Shown: positions 17,048 to 25,139 of the stretch, in pieces | How the letters are laid out: every line of letters begins with the position of its first letter | How positions within the stretch are numbered: position 1 is the first letter of the stretch | Assembly: GCF_000024505.1 (NCBI RefSeq) | Contig: NC_013532.1 | Coordinates: forward strand, 186,001 to 250,000 | Direction: 5' to 3' | DNA: 64,000 bases | Source of the DNA: Anaplasma centrale str. Israel | Lineage (GTDB): Bacteria; Pseudomonadota; Alphaproteobacteria; Rickettsiales; Anaplasmataceae | The notes under the pieces: model-generated | What the model was told of the DNA's origin: nothing | What the model saw: the letters and a program-made list of their open reading frames with translations, nothing else | Databases searched by the model: none | Program-made: the position numbers and the translations under genes

Positions 17048-18286
17048 CTAGAAGGCAAACCGGACACCGAACTCACCACCGAAGTAAGCCATGGTGAAGG
17101 AAGCTACACCAGTTTCCTTATTTCTCCCAGCTGGGCCTGTATAGTCAGCAATAGGGCTAAGAGGTAGCTCATCATAGTCACCATCACCTAGCACCTTATG
17201 GTAGAAAGCCCCAGCGAAAGCGGAAATTTCAGGAGTCAGAGCATAACTCAGACCAGCCTTCACTCTGTAGGCGAACTTAGGATTTATATGCCCGTCTACA
17301 ACACTGATGAAGTTACCACCGATACCAGCACAAGCATAAGGCACAACCCCAATACCGTCAGTCAGGAGGTCATAACAAGCATTGAGCATTACAGAAGTAG
17401 ACCCAATAGCCCTAACCTCTATCACCTCCGCACCTTCAACAGCTTTAGCAAAAGCCCCAGCAACAACAGCCTTTCCCTCCTTATCGAGGCTATTGATGTT
17501 GTCCGCCATCCCCTTCACGCTGATGGTGCTGGTGCCACTGGTAGAAGTGTTCATTGATGAGATTGCATCTGTACTGTCAGCATTGAATACAGTGCTAAGC
17601 TTGCTGTTGGTGTCCTTGCTATCAGTAGTACCACACTTGGTGGCACCAGTGGTACCATTGGCCCCACACACCTTCTTACTCAGTGCTTCACCACCACCGG
17701 TAGCAGCCTCTACTGCAGTACCCCACCTCTTGGCATCACTCTTAGTTATCTTACCTAAATGAGTAGTAAGACGCTCTACCTGACCTCTAGCTGTATCATA
17801 TGCTAACTCCTTTCCTAATAAGAATACTGAAGCTGTATCCTCATTAGACTTCTTACCTCCCTTAATAACAAACCTCTCATACCCTACTTCAACTTCAACC
17901 CTGGCTCCTCCAATACTATACCCAATGCTTCCTTCTGCAGCAGTAACCATGCTGTCCTTGAAGCTGATCCTAGGTTCTGGGGCGCTCCAGTCGAAGTTCT
18001 GGACTTTGAAGTCCACCCTTCCGGTAGTGTCTCCGTTGTACGGGAATACACCTCTAGTGCTGCCACCGGCCTCCCCAACTTTGAAGTCTTTGATGCTGCC
18101 GAATGCTGGGCTGTAATCCAACCCTACGTAAAAACTTCCAGCCCCTGCACCTGAAAACAGGCCGTCACTACTGGCACCGCCTCCAGTTGCGGGGGCAGCA
18201 GACAAAGAACCCGGCGTAGCAGCTCCTATGACCAGAGCCATCAACACGCCTCCCAGGGGAAGCTTCCTATAACTTATAGCACTCAT
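17048..18286 (-). CDS. msp2: major surface protein 2 (Msp2), expression-site copy
   Basis: A 412-residue immunodominant outer-membrane protein. Signal peptide with probable cleavage after residue 30 (SLSA|APAT). The conserved N-terminal part (FYVGLDYSPAFGSIKDF, NFDWSAPEPRISFKDSM) and C-terminal part (VEGAEVIEVRAIGSTSVMLNACYD, PYACAGIGGNFISVVDGHINPKFAYR, ending FGVRFAF) flank a variable centre at about residues 171-275 with Cys pairs at 207 and 218. It is the last gene of the opag3-opag2-opag1-msp2 unit. In A. marginale new variants arise by gene conversion of this single expressed copy from pseudogenes elsewhere. Differences in the signal peptide and variable region from the A. marginale proteins I remember suggest a sister species or another variant. 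Confidence 0.95.
   Translation of the reverse strand: MSAISYRKLPLGGVLMALVIGAATPGSLSAAPATGGGASSDGLFSGAGAGSFYVGLDYSPAFGSIKDFKVGEAGGSTRGVFPYNGDTTGRVDFKVQNFDWSAPEPRISFKDSMVTAAEGSIGYSIGGARVEVEVGYERFVIKGGKKSNEDTASVFLLGKELAYDTARGQVERLTTHLGKITKSDAKRWGTAVEAATGGGEALSKKVCGANGTTGATKCGTTDSKDTNSKLSTVFNADSTDAISSMNTSTSGTSTISVKGMADNINSLDKEGKAVVAGAFAKAVEGAEVIEVRAIGSTSVMLNACYDLLTDGIGVVPYACAGIGGNFISVVDGHINPKFAYRVKAGLSYALTPEISAFAGAFYHKVLGDGDYDELPLSPIADYTGPAGRNKETGVASFTMAYFGGEFGVRFAF
17462..17776 (-). other. msp2 hypervariable region
   Basis: Encodes about residues 171-275 of Msp2, a Gly/Thr/Ser/Lys-rich segment with two Cys residues, lying between the conserved FLLGKELAYDTARGQV and VAGAFAKAVEGAEV blocks. By family knowledge this is the surface-exposed part replaced by segmental gene conversion. 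Its boundaries are estimated from remembered variants. Confidence 0.75.
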
Positions 18287-18653
18287 AAAACCTAACTCCT
18301 AAAAACCACAAAAACTGTACGCTGTTGAAGGCTATGTACGCTACCCACCACTGCACACCGAAGACCCGGCGGAAATACCATCGGGGATTCGGCCTCGGTG
18401 ACGCACCTCCACAGCCTCCCAACTACGGGAAGGCATATAACGGTAACCTGCCTTCTCGCATTCACTGCTGCCAGGGATCCCAAGGTGTATGGGCGCACCA
18501 ACAGCGGGTGTGAGAGCCAACTTGTCCCAAGTGATGCCAATTCCCCCTGCAATGTGGGAGTTGTCGTCACCACCCGAGGCCCGCTTCCGTGCAGGTATCC
18601 CCCTGCTCAAGAACAACGCTCCGCAACTCATGTTGATCTCCACATAAACCACC
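18287..18653 (-). other. opag1-msp2 intergenic region
   Basis: About 370 bases with no convincing gene. Translated frames on both strands lack signal peptides or family motifs. GGAGTTAGG lies just upstream of the msp2 start and may serve for ribosome binding. No strong two-box promoter was seen, consistent with expression from the upstream operon promoter. Confidence 0.45.
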
Positions 18654-19556
18654 TCAAAGTGACACCCGAATGCCTGCCTCAACACCGAGGTACTGTATCC
18701 CTACGCTGCTCTCAAACGGGAGCTGACCCGGGCTGCCACCCTCTCCCCGGGGGACTAGAGCCACAACGGGTAGGGGCCTCACAGCCCGCTCCAATGTGCC
18801 ACGGTAGTAACCCGCGGCGAAGGCGCCGATGCGGGGGTGCAAGCTCAGAGCCGCGCCTACCTTCGCCTGGTACGCAAAGCGCGTACTGCCTGTGCCCAAA
18901 ATGTCAAGGAACTCCGCACCCCCACCTAGGCATGCGTATGGAGCGACACCCCCCCCGTAGGGGCCTGCAGGGAAGCTGCGACAAATGTTGACCAGAGCCG
19001 AACCCGCAGAAATCGCGCTGTTCATGAAGACCGCTCCACCCTCTAGCGCCGCATGTCGGGTACCACCAATAGCCCTCCCCCCAGCAGCGAAATACTCGTG
19101 GCTACCTCTTAGCATTGGCCTCCCGAACCTCTTGACTTTAAAATTCTCAAAGGAAACCTCAAGCTCCACCCCGACCCCTGCCTTGGAGTAGCCCAGCACA
19201 CCTGAAGCTCCATACACGCTAGGCCCGTAGGACGGCACGTAGCCAGGCTCAAAGTTCTGACTGCCCTGGAGAGCCCTCAGCAGGGGGGCGTCCAGAGAGG
19301 TGCCAGCTGATGCCTGCCCGGGGTCCAAGCTCAAAACGGACGCGCCCGGCGAAAGCCTGAAAAGTCTGCTTGGAGCGGTGAGCCTGCTCTCGCGCACGGT
19401 AAACCTCCGGATAACGGGTACTGCTGGCTTGTACTGAGCTGCCAGATAAAGCTCGCCATCCACAGCGCTGCCAAGACTAGGAGCCGCCCCGCCCTCGGTG
19501 GTAAGCGCCGCTACGAAGAAAAGAAAAGGTAGTGCAAACAGACTTCTATAACTCAT
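18654..19556 (-). CDS. opag1: operon-associated outer membrane protein OpAG1
   Basis: A 300-residue Msp2-superfamily protein in the msp2 operon. Signal peptide about residues 1-24 (LFALPFLFFVAALTTEGGAA). Family pattern: LYLAAQYKPAVPVIRRF near 35, VLGYSKAGVGVELEVSFENFKV near 118, SALVNICRSFPAG, APYACLGGGAEFLDILG and a C-terminal strand ending GVEAGIRVSL. It is shorter than Msp2 because the variable central helical region is missing. opag2 ends 30 bases upstream. The symbol follows operon order (third gene, next to msp2), as in A. marginale. Confidence 0.85.
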   Translation of the reverse strand: MSYRSLFALPFLFFVAALTTEGGAAPSLGSAVDGELYLAAQYKPAVPVIRRFTVRESRLTAPSRLFRLSPGASVLSLDPGQASAGTSLDAPLLRALQGSQNFEPGYVPSYGPSVYGASGVLGYSKAGVGVELEVSFENFKVKRFGRPMLRGSHEYFAAGGRAIGGTRHAALEGGAVFMNSAISAGSALVNICRSFPAGPYGGGVAPYACLGGGAEFLDILGTGSTRFAYQAKVGAALSLHPRIGAFAAGYYRGTLERAVRPLPVVALVPRGEGGSPGQLPFESSVGIQYLGVEAGIRVSL

Positions 19557-19586
19557 ATATAAAACCCGACCACATAGTTGCTAAAT

Positions 19587-20456
19587 CTAAAAACTACCAT
19601 CAAACGCATACCTCACTCCGGTAACCCCCCCGAAATAGCCCGTGCTAAGAGCCGGAAGGACACCAACGCCACCGTCAGAGGGCATGCTGCTGCCGACGGT
19701 ACGTAGAACTGGCCCTCCCCCGTCAGTACGCTCCTCCACGTTAGCGCCTAGGTAGTACGCCTCTGCGAAGAGAGTAAACCCGGAACTCAGGGTATACTCA
19801 ACGCCGGTCCTGCCGCTCCACGATAATGCCAAGCCACCGCGCAACCCCCAATAGTCTACGGACGAGACCCCAAGGCCTAAGCACGAATAAAGCCCAAAGG
19901 AGCCGCCGGCTGCGCTGAAGCTGGAATAACACGCGCTAAGCTCGACCGAGCTCAGGCCAACCTCCAGAACCTCCCCCACACTGTATCCAGCTGACGGCCC
20001 ACCGTTGGGGAAACCCTCACCACTCGGGAACGCGAACCAAGAGGAGTTGTTACTCACGGCATGCCCGCCGCCATCGACGCCGAAGCTGCCGCTGTAGGTA
20101 CCGAGCTGCAACCTGAGGGGACCGAAGCCGTAGCCCAGAGCACCCGACAGGCCGACACTGCGCCTGTACCTGGGAAGGTAGCTCACCTCAAACCCCCCGA
20201 GTGGGGCCGGCGCTGAGAGATCCAGCCCCAAAAACCGCACAGGCTGCTCGCGACTCCCGGTGACCCCAAGCATGGCACCTGGTACGCCGTGGATCTTCAC
20301 GGAAGGAAAACCGAAGCTGGCCACACCCAGCTCCCCGCCAAGTGCCACGTAAAAACCCCTGACCCCCGCGTCCGCATTGGTGCACGCCGCCCCAAAAGCC
20401 ACCGCCAGCGCCCCACATGTAAGGATGCCACCACAGGCCTTCTCGCGAATCGACAT
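19587..20456 (-). CDS. opag2: operon-associated outer membrane protein OpAG2
   Basis: A 289-residue Gly/Ser-rich predicted beta-barrel. ATG 20456 is chosen because it begins a signal peptide (CGGILTCGALAVAFGAACTNADAG); the frame extends to 20531 but that part is not signal-like. Superfamily features: FYVALGGELGVASF, VGLSGALGYGFGPLRLQLG, VGLSSVELSACYSSF, YSCLGLGVSSVDYWG and a final TGYFGGVTGVRYAF strand with four extra residues after the terminal Phe. The 227-base gap to opag3 is AT-rich and includes a T-rich run. Confidence 0.82.
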   Translation of the reverse strand: MSIREKACGGILTCGALAVAFGAACTNADAGVRGFYVALGGELGVASFGFPSVKIHGVPGAMLGVTGSREQPVRFLGLDLSAPAPLGGFEVSYLPRYRRSVGLSGALGYGFGPLRLQLGTYSGSFGVDGGGHAVSNNSSWFAFPSGEGFPNGGPSAGYSVGEVLEVGLSSVELSACYSSFSAAGGSFGLYSCLGLGVSSVDYWGLRGGLALSWSGRTGVEYTLSSGFTLFAEAYYLGANVEERTDGGGPVLRTVGSSMPSDGGVGVLPALSTGYFGGVTGVRYAFDGSF

Positions 20457-20683
20457 ACAAACAATCCAACAAACCGACTCAAAACCACCCCATCCACGCA
20501 CAGAAGAGGGCAGTGTGTGCAACCCACACACCCATAAGGTATACTAAAAAAGAATTAAGTCAAGAGAGCTGGCAATATATTTTGCAATCTAAATGATGTA
20601 CCTTAACGATTTATTCAAGCCGGACATCCTCAACCATATGGATACCACATCCGGCCGTGGGGAAGCGCAAGCTGACCTCGACC

Positions 20684-21664
20684 CTAGAACACAAGCCTGA
20701 TACCGCATTCAAACCCGAAATAGTTCAGCCCCAAGCTCGCCTGCGGATACAACAGGCTAGGCCACTTGCTGCCGGACGATGCCTGGGTGTTGCTGCCGCC
20801 AGTTTCCCCTCTGCTACCAGACGATGTCTCCCGAACGCGGTGAACGACGGGCACGCTGGTGAACTTCTCCGGGTGCACTCTGCTTGCATAGGCATACGCA
20901 AACAAGGCTGCCTTTCTGGACGCAAAATACTGCACCCCGACCTTTGCCTGGTACGTCCACCTTACCTCAGTTGCACCCAAAAGCCTAGCTATACTGCCCC
21001 CGCCGCCGACGCATGCGCTGGGGGATATCTGAGAGGACTCGGGCAGCAGGTCGTAACACAGGTTGGCTATCAGAGAGGCTATAGTCACCTCCTCGTTTTT
21101 AATAGTAATGTGGTACGGCGCGTTCGGCTTCGTGGCGACAGTCATGCTGCTCTCATCAGGCGCCGAAGCAGCGAAACTATGTGCACGCTCGGGAGCATCC
21201 TTGTACTTCCTGGCATCCACGCGGAAGTTCTGATACGTGCCCTCGGCTTCTAGTCGCACATTTCCCGTAGAGTACCCCACTGATATGGAGCCAGCCTTTG
21301 CGCTCTTCAGGTACTCAGGGGAGTACCTTCCCTCGAAGCTCTCCGCCGAGGCCAAGCCCAGCCCCTTAGTGGGAGAGGTAGCTGGAGCAGCAGGCGCCGC
21401 CTGCTCGACAACGGGCTCTCCAGTAGCTGCGGCAGCACCGCTCTGCTGCTTTTCCTTCATGGCAAACGTGTTCAGCACCTTGCCGTCGCTTTCTACCACA
21501 AGATCCCCGAAGTATGGGACTGCCAGCTTATACTGTACACTGGCACAGAACCCAGACGCACCCTCGCCTCTTGAGAAATCCACAGGTCTGGGGGAAGCAG
21601 ATGCCCCGCAGGGCGCGAACAGTGAAAACAACGCAGCACAAACCAAGCCGTAGACCTTCTTCAT
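20684..21664 (-). CDS. opag3: operon-associated outer membrane protein OpAG3
   Basis: A 326-residue first structural gene of the msp2 operon. Signal peptide about residues 1-23 (VYGLVCAALFSLFAPCGASA). Superfamily blocks: FCASVQYKLAVPYFGDL near 40, SISVGYSTGNVRLEAEGTYQNFRV near 130, VTIASLIANLCYDLLP, PSACVGGGGSIARLLG, WTYQAKVGVQYFAS and a C-terminal strand ending FGFECGIRLVF. An Ala/Pro-rich linker (about residues 75-100) and a Gly/Ser-rich loop near the end are likely surface loops. A strong promoter begins about 40 bases upstream. Confidence 0.85.
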   Translation of the reverse strand: MKKVYGLVCAALFSLFAPCGASASPRPVDFSRGEGASGFCASVQYKLAVPYFGDLVVESDGKVLNTFAMKEKQQSGAAAATGEPVVEQAAPAAPATSPTKGLGLASAESFEGRYSPEYLKSAKAGSISVGYSTGNVRLEAEGTYQNFRVDARKYKDAPERAHSFAASAPDESSMTVATKPNAPYHITIKNEEVTIASLIANLCYDLLPESSQISPSACVGGGGSIARLLGATEVRWTYQAKVGVQYFASRKAALFAYAYASRVHPEKFTSVPVVHRVRETSSGSRGETGGSNTQASSGSKWPSLLYPQASLGLNYFGFECGIRLVF

Positions 21665-21700
21665 GGCGAAACTGTACCCAACATTTCAAGTGCACCCGCC

Positions 21701-21729
21701 AGGATAGGCGAACCACGGCGGCGTGTCAA
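21701..21729 (-). promoter_or_regulatory. msp2 operon promoter upstream of opag3
   Basis: Minus strand: consensus TTGACA (21724-21729), 17-base spacer, TATCCT (21701-21706). Predicted start near 21693, about 30 bases before the opag3 ATG. The -10 TATCCT is the same as that of the tr1 promoter. Confidence 0.7.
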
Positions 21730-21733
21730 ATGC

Positions 21734-21746
21734 ATGTAGTCTACAT
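21734..21746. promoter_or_regulatory. 13-bp palindrome next to the opag3 -35 box
   Basis: ATGTAG-T-CTACAT, a perfect dyad 4 bases upstream of the TTGACA box. Its position suits an activator or repressor site; Tr1 is the obvious candidate ligand, by inference only. Confidence 0.45.
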
Positions 21747-21787
21747 TCAGGGAATGCTTGCCGCACATAAAGGAGTTGTTAAACAAT

Positions 21788-21807
21788 GTACACTGCAACT
21801 AGTGTAC
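21788..21807. promoter_or_regulatory. 7+7 bp inverted repeat upstream of the msp2 operon promoter
   Basis: GTACACT (21788-21794), 6 bases, AGTGTAC (21801-21807): a perfect dyad about 60 bases upstream of the opag3 -35 box. A second possible promoter on the same strand overlaps it (TTGTTT, 17 bases, TACACT, with its -10 inside the dyad). Confidence 0.45.
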
Positions 21808-22035
21808 CATACCAAACTTGGCTAAACAACCTACCGTAGCGACGCGACCCCGGCAACCGTGCACAGCGGCACGGCACAGGCACACGGGTGAGAGTGGCAC
21901 GTGGGAAAACCTGCAGAGAGGTGAAAGCAGCCCACACTAGTGGTGCTGGTGCAACACTACCCCCACCATGCCGTGCAAGATCCCCACATACACTACCTGA
22001 GTGCACTATGCACAACCGTCGGTTCTGGTTCCCAC

Positions 22036-22599
22036 CTAGTCCTCCGTGCTGGACCCAGAATCAGACTCGTAACCTAGCTCCATATCCGCATCGGGGCGCT
22101 CGTAGTCATCACGCTGCTGCTCCATGCACATTACCTTCACCAAGGTGTGAATCGCGCCACGCATTTTGTCGCTCTTGATGCGACGATATGCCCTGACCAG
22201 CATAAGAACTTCCTTGCCGTCGTTATAGCCGTGGCTAAATTCCTCTAGGGAAGACTCGTCATCTTCTCTAAGTGCGGCATCTGGTGCATCGCCTGTGTCG
22301 GTGATGGATCGCAAGTCATTCTGCAGCTTTGAAATCAAATCTTTGATTTCAATACCCAAAACTCTTGCCAGCTCATACAGCCTGCTGATCACAATACGGT
22401 TGGTGCCCTTTTCATACTTTTGCACTTGCTGAAATGTGATACCCAACCTGCTTGCGAGCTGATTTTGGCTCATGCCCTTCATGATGCGCTGCTTCTTGAT
22501 TTCCCTGCCGACATACTCGTCTACCGGGTGGGGCCTGGCTTTGCCCCCAACAATTATGGGTATGGAACTTTGGTTTTGTGTTCGAGAAGTCATAAACAT
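22036..22599 (-). CDS. tr1: XRE-family HTH regulator Tr1 of the msp2 locus
   Basis: A 187-residue DNA-binding protein. A Cro/CI-type helix-turn-helix occupies about residues 30-87 (EIKKQRIMKGMSQNQLASRLGITFQQVQKYEKGTNR... in part), followed by an acidic linker and a helical segment, and it ends in a Ser/Asp/Glu-rich tail. Genes of this type head the p44/msp2 expression locus in Anaplasma and are named tr1. It is transcribed toward opag3, 371 bases ahead, and has its own promoter. ATG 22593 (residue 3) is an alternative start. Confidence 0.85.
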   Translation of the reverse strand: MFMTSRTQNQSSIPIIVGGKARPHPVDEYVGREIKKQRIMKGMSQNQLASRLGITFQQVQKYEKGTNRIVISRLYELARVLGIEIKDLISKLQNDLRSITDTGDAPDAALREDDESSLEEFSHGYNDGKEVLMLVRAYRRIKSDKMRGAIHTLVKVMCMEQQRDDYERPDADMELGYESDSGSSTED

Positions 22600-22625
22600 T
22601 ATCCCATATGTTACTCAGATAACTT

Positions 22626-22654
22626 AGGATAAATCATACATAATGTTAATGCAA
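22626..22654 (-). promoter_or_regulatory. tr1 promoter
   Basis: Minus strand: TTGCAT (22649-22654), 17-base spacer, TATCCT (22626-22631). The predicted leader is short, about 20 bases before ATG 22599. Confidence 0.6.
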
Positions 22655-22774
22655 CAGTTATTTAATGTATGGTTGTAATAATAAAACTGTGAATGGTATG
22701 CTAGATTAGAAATAAAATCATCAATAAGCATCCCAGAAACTCTTTGGAGGTTTTCTGGAAAAGCGCGCTACTAC

Positions 22775-22803
22775 TTGTTAATGCGCGTGTTTTGTGCTAG
22801 CAT
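22775..22803 (+). promoter_or_regulatory. ndk promoter
   Basis: TTGTTA (22775-22780), 17-base spacer, TAGCAT (22798-22803), about 25 bases before the ndk start. It diverges from the tr1 promoter. Confidence 0.5.
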
Positions 22804-22827
22804 GCGGCGGTAGTTCTAGGGGGAGCC

Positions 22828-23268
22828 ATGATGTTCGAAAAGACGCTATCTATACTTAAACCTGATGTTGTTGAACGTGGAATAATAGGTCGTGTAATAT
22901 CCTACATAGAGGGGGCAGGGCTGCGCATTGTCGCCCAGAAGATGTGCGCGTTGTCACCTGAGCAAGCGGAGGCCTTCTATGCAGTACATAAGGCGAGGCC
23001 ATTCTTTCCCAGTTTGGTAAGTTTTATGACGTCCGGGCCCGTTGTGGTTCAGGTACTAGTTGGTGAGTCTGCTGTAAAAACTTACAGGGACGTTATGGGT
23101 GCCACAAACCCACGTGAGGCAGCTCCAGGCACAATTAGGGGAGATTTAGCAGAGAGCATAGATGCAAACTGTGTACATGGCTCTGATAGCCTGGAGAACG
23201 CCGAACGGGAGATAAGATTTTTTTTTCAAGAACACGAAATCGTGGGTAGTGTGTCTAATGGGAGGTAA
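22828..23268 (+). CDS. ndk: nucleoside diphosphate kinase
   Basis: A 146-residue enzyme that transfers the gamma phosphate between nucleoside tri- and diphosphates through a phosphohistidine. It shows TLSILKPD at the N-terminus, the [16 protein letters not shown] nucleotide loop and the active-site region [16 protein letters not shown], with the catalytic His near residue 117. GGGGGAG lies before ATG 22828 at good distance. Confidence 0.97.
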   Translation: MMFEKTLSILKPDVVERGIIGRVISYIEGAGLRIVAQKMCALSPEQAEAFYAVHKARPFFPSLVSFMTSGPVVVQVLVGESAVKTYRDVMGATNPREAAPGTIRGDLAESIDANCVHGSDSLENAEREIRFFFQEHEIVGSVSNGR

Positions 23269-23410
23269 CCTACGATTGGGCAATACGTGCCTTTTTAGGG
23301 TTGGTTCTGCGTTTGTGTGCCGATAGCCGAAGTTATGTCAAGCACGTCCTACCTATTAGCTCAGTACGACACGGCAAGGACGTGGAGGATGAGTAAGGGC
23401 GTGTGCAGGG

Positions 23411-24688
23411 TCATTCCGTGCTGCCGTCTTGGTCGCGTGGGCTAGTGCGGTTGCGATCTGCCTCTTGTTGGGCTTCTAAGAGCTGCCTTGCCAAGAGCAG
23501 TAAATGGTTTCTGGTGACAACCTGTGGGTTGTGTTCCCATGCTTCCTTTAACCTTTTTAGGGTGTGTCCGAGTAATTTTCCTTCCTTATATCCCAGTTTA
23601 GCCAGATCCTTCCCAGAAACCGGCAGCACCAAGGGCGCAAACTGTTTTGTGTATTCCAAGTGCTCCAAGAAGGCATTCTCAGACAAGGTATCTTGACTCA
23701 AAAAGCTAACTATTATCAGGTCCCTATATACGTCCGCGCCCAAGTCGTTGAGGTATTTCTGCTGTTGCGCGATAGGAAGCGGGAATGGCAGGTCTGTCGT
23801 TAGCAGTGTTGCCAGGAGCTTTTTTTCCTTTCTGGACAGGCACAAGAGCCCCTCCAATCCCTCTACTACGCCTGCCATATCAGTGTAGGCGTGTCCCTTC
23901 AACATGGCTGCAAGCTTGGTTATGGGTGTCCTGTCTACCAAATGTACACATGATAACCTGCCGATTTGTACCGGATATGGTACCACTTGGCATAACACCC
24001 CACATCTTTCCATGATTTCTAGCGTTGACGTGCAGTGCGTGCATGCCAATAGCTTGAAAAACTCGCTGCGTACCCGCTCTTTTGATAGCTTGGCAATGCT
24101 CCACGCGTATTTGCCACAAAGGGAAATGATTTCCTCGCTTAGCGGGCTTGTGTTGCATATAGAAGCGTGGAACCGAAACACCCTCAGTATGCGCAAAAAA
24201 TCCTCATTAATGCGCGCTTCTGCATTTCCAATGAAGGCCACAGTACGGTTTCCTAGGTCTCTTATTCCAGAGAAGTAATCGTAAATTTTGCCGTGCTTGT
24301 CGCAATACAAGGCGTTGAACGTAAAGTCCCTCCTGGAGGCATCTTCCATCCAACTATTCGTGAACGCAACGGCTGCATGCCGGCCGTCACACTCCACGTC
24401 ACGTCTCAGAGTGGTAATTTCATACGGGATACCCTCAACTACTGCAGTTACGGTGCCATGTTTTACCCCTGTAGGTACGGTCTTGATTCCTGCACCGCCC
24501 AGGGCTTGCATTACGCTTTCAGGCACCAAGTCGGTAGCTAGATCAATATCCTTCGTGTTGCGACCGAGTACACTATCGCGCACACAACCTCCCACGAGTC
24601 TGACGCTTCCGCGCGCACCCTCTATAACCCCAACTATACGCACCACCCCTGGGTCATCCAAGAGTTTGCTCAACATCGTCTGCGCCAC
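23411..24688 (-). CDS. cca: CCA-adding enzyme / poly(A) polymerase family nucleotidyltransferase
   Basis: A 425-residue class II nucleotidyltransferase. The head domain has LVGGCVRDSVLGR...DIDLAT (about residues 31-53; GG-VRD and DxD metal ligands), then RRDFTFNALY and the RILRVFRFHA element of the neck/body. It adds or repairs tRNA 3' CCA; the two tRNA genes in this window lack encoded CCA, so such an enzyme is needed. The start is GTG 24688 with GAGG 9 bases upstream. Whether it also has poly(A) polymerase activity cannot be read from sequence. Confidence 0.9.
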   Translation of the reverse strand: MAQTMLSKLLDDPGVVRIVGVIEGARGSVRLVGGCVRDSVLGRNTKDIDLATDLVPESVMQALGGAGIKTVPTGVKHGTVTAVVEGIPYEITTLRRDVECDGRHAAVAFTNSWMEDASRRDFTFNALYCDKHGKIYDYFSGIRDLGNRTVAFIGNAEARINEDFLRILRVFRFHASICNTSPLSEEIISLCGKYAWSIAKLSKERVRSEFFKLLACTHCTSTLEIMERCGVLCQVVPYPVQIGRLSCVHLVDRTPITKLAAMLKGHAYTDMAGVVEGLEGLLCLSRKEKKLLATLLTTDLPFPLPIAQQQKYLNDLGADVYRDLIIVSFLSQDTLSENAFLEHLEYTKQFAPLVLPVSGKDLAKLGYKEGKLLGHTLKRLKEAWEHNPQVVTRNHLLLLARQLLEAQQEADRNRTSPRDQDGSTE

Positions 24689-25139
24689 GTAAAATTCCTC
24701 CCGATGTTAGCAAACTTCCGCGCAAAAGACAGAAAATTTTCCTTATAGTAGCGCCATGTAATAATTATCGCGGTGAATGCGGGTTTGAAGATATGTGATG
24801 AACATAAGCCACATTTCCCGCTCTGGCGCGCCTGTTAGACAACAACTACTGCTTTGAGTTGCTGTTATGCAGCATGAAACATGCAGTGTGGCGCGCTTAA
24901 GCAACTCTTGCACGAAGCATGCACGCTGTCAGGGACGTGAATTTATGTGCAGGAGGCAAGACTCGTACGAACTTGTTGGAGCATTTGCTGGCAAAGTTTA
25001 CAACAGATTTATACTGACACGCCCTGTTGTTGCGCGTTTTGCGCAGTTTGCTTACCTAAGGCTGTGTTTTGGCACCTTTTCTGCTGTGTGGAATGCCTGA
25101 AAGCCAAAATTGCCGGGGGTGCCGTTAGTAGTTGCCCAG
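24689..25139. other. intergenic stretch upstream of cca, nothing assigned
   Basis: About 450 bases between cca (minus) and the end of recJ (minus). Plus-strand frames of 70-77 codons here show no SD or family. No tRNA, dyad or repeat was noticed. Confidence 0.4.

Noticed and set aside
20540-20640. Possible internal promoter between opag3 and opag2 (TTGACT with a nearby TATACC)
   Set aside because: Spacer is only 14 bases and the AT-rich sequence offers many chance boxes; not strong enough.
22732-22760. CCAGAAA...TTTTCTGG inverted repeat between tr1 and ndk, considered as a terminator
   Set aside because: Lies upstream of both divergent genes and has no T-run suited to a transcript end.
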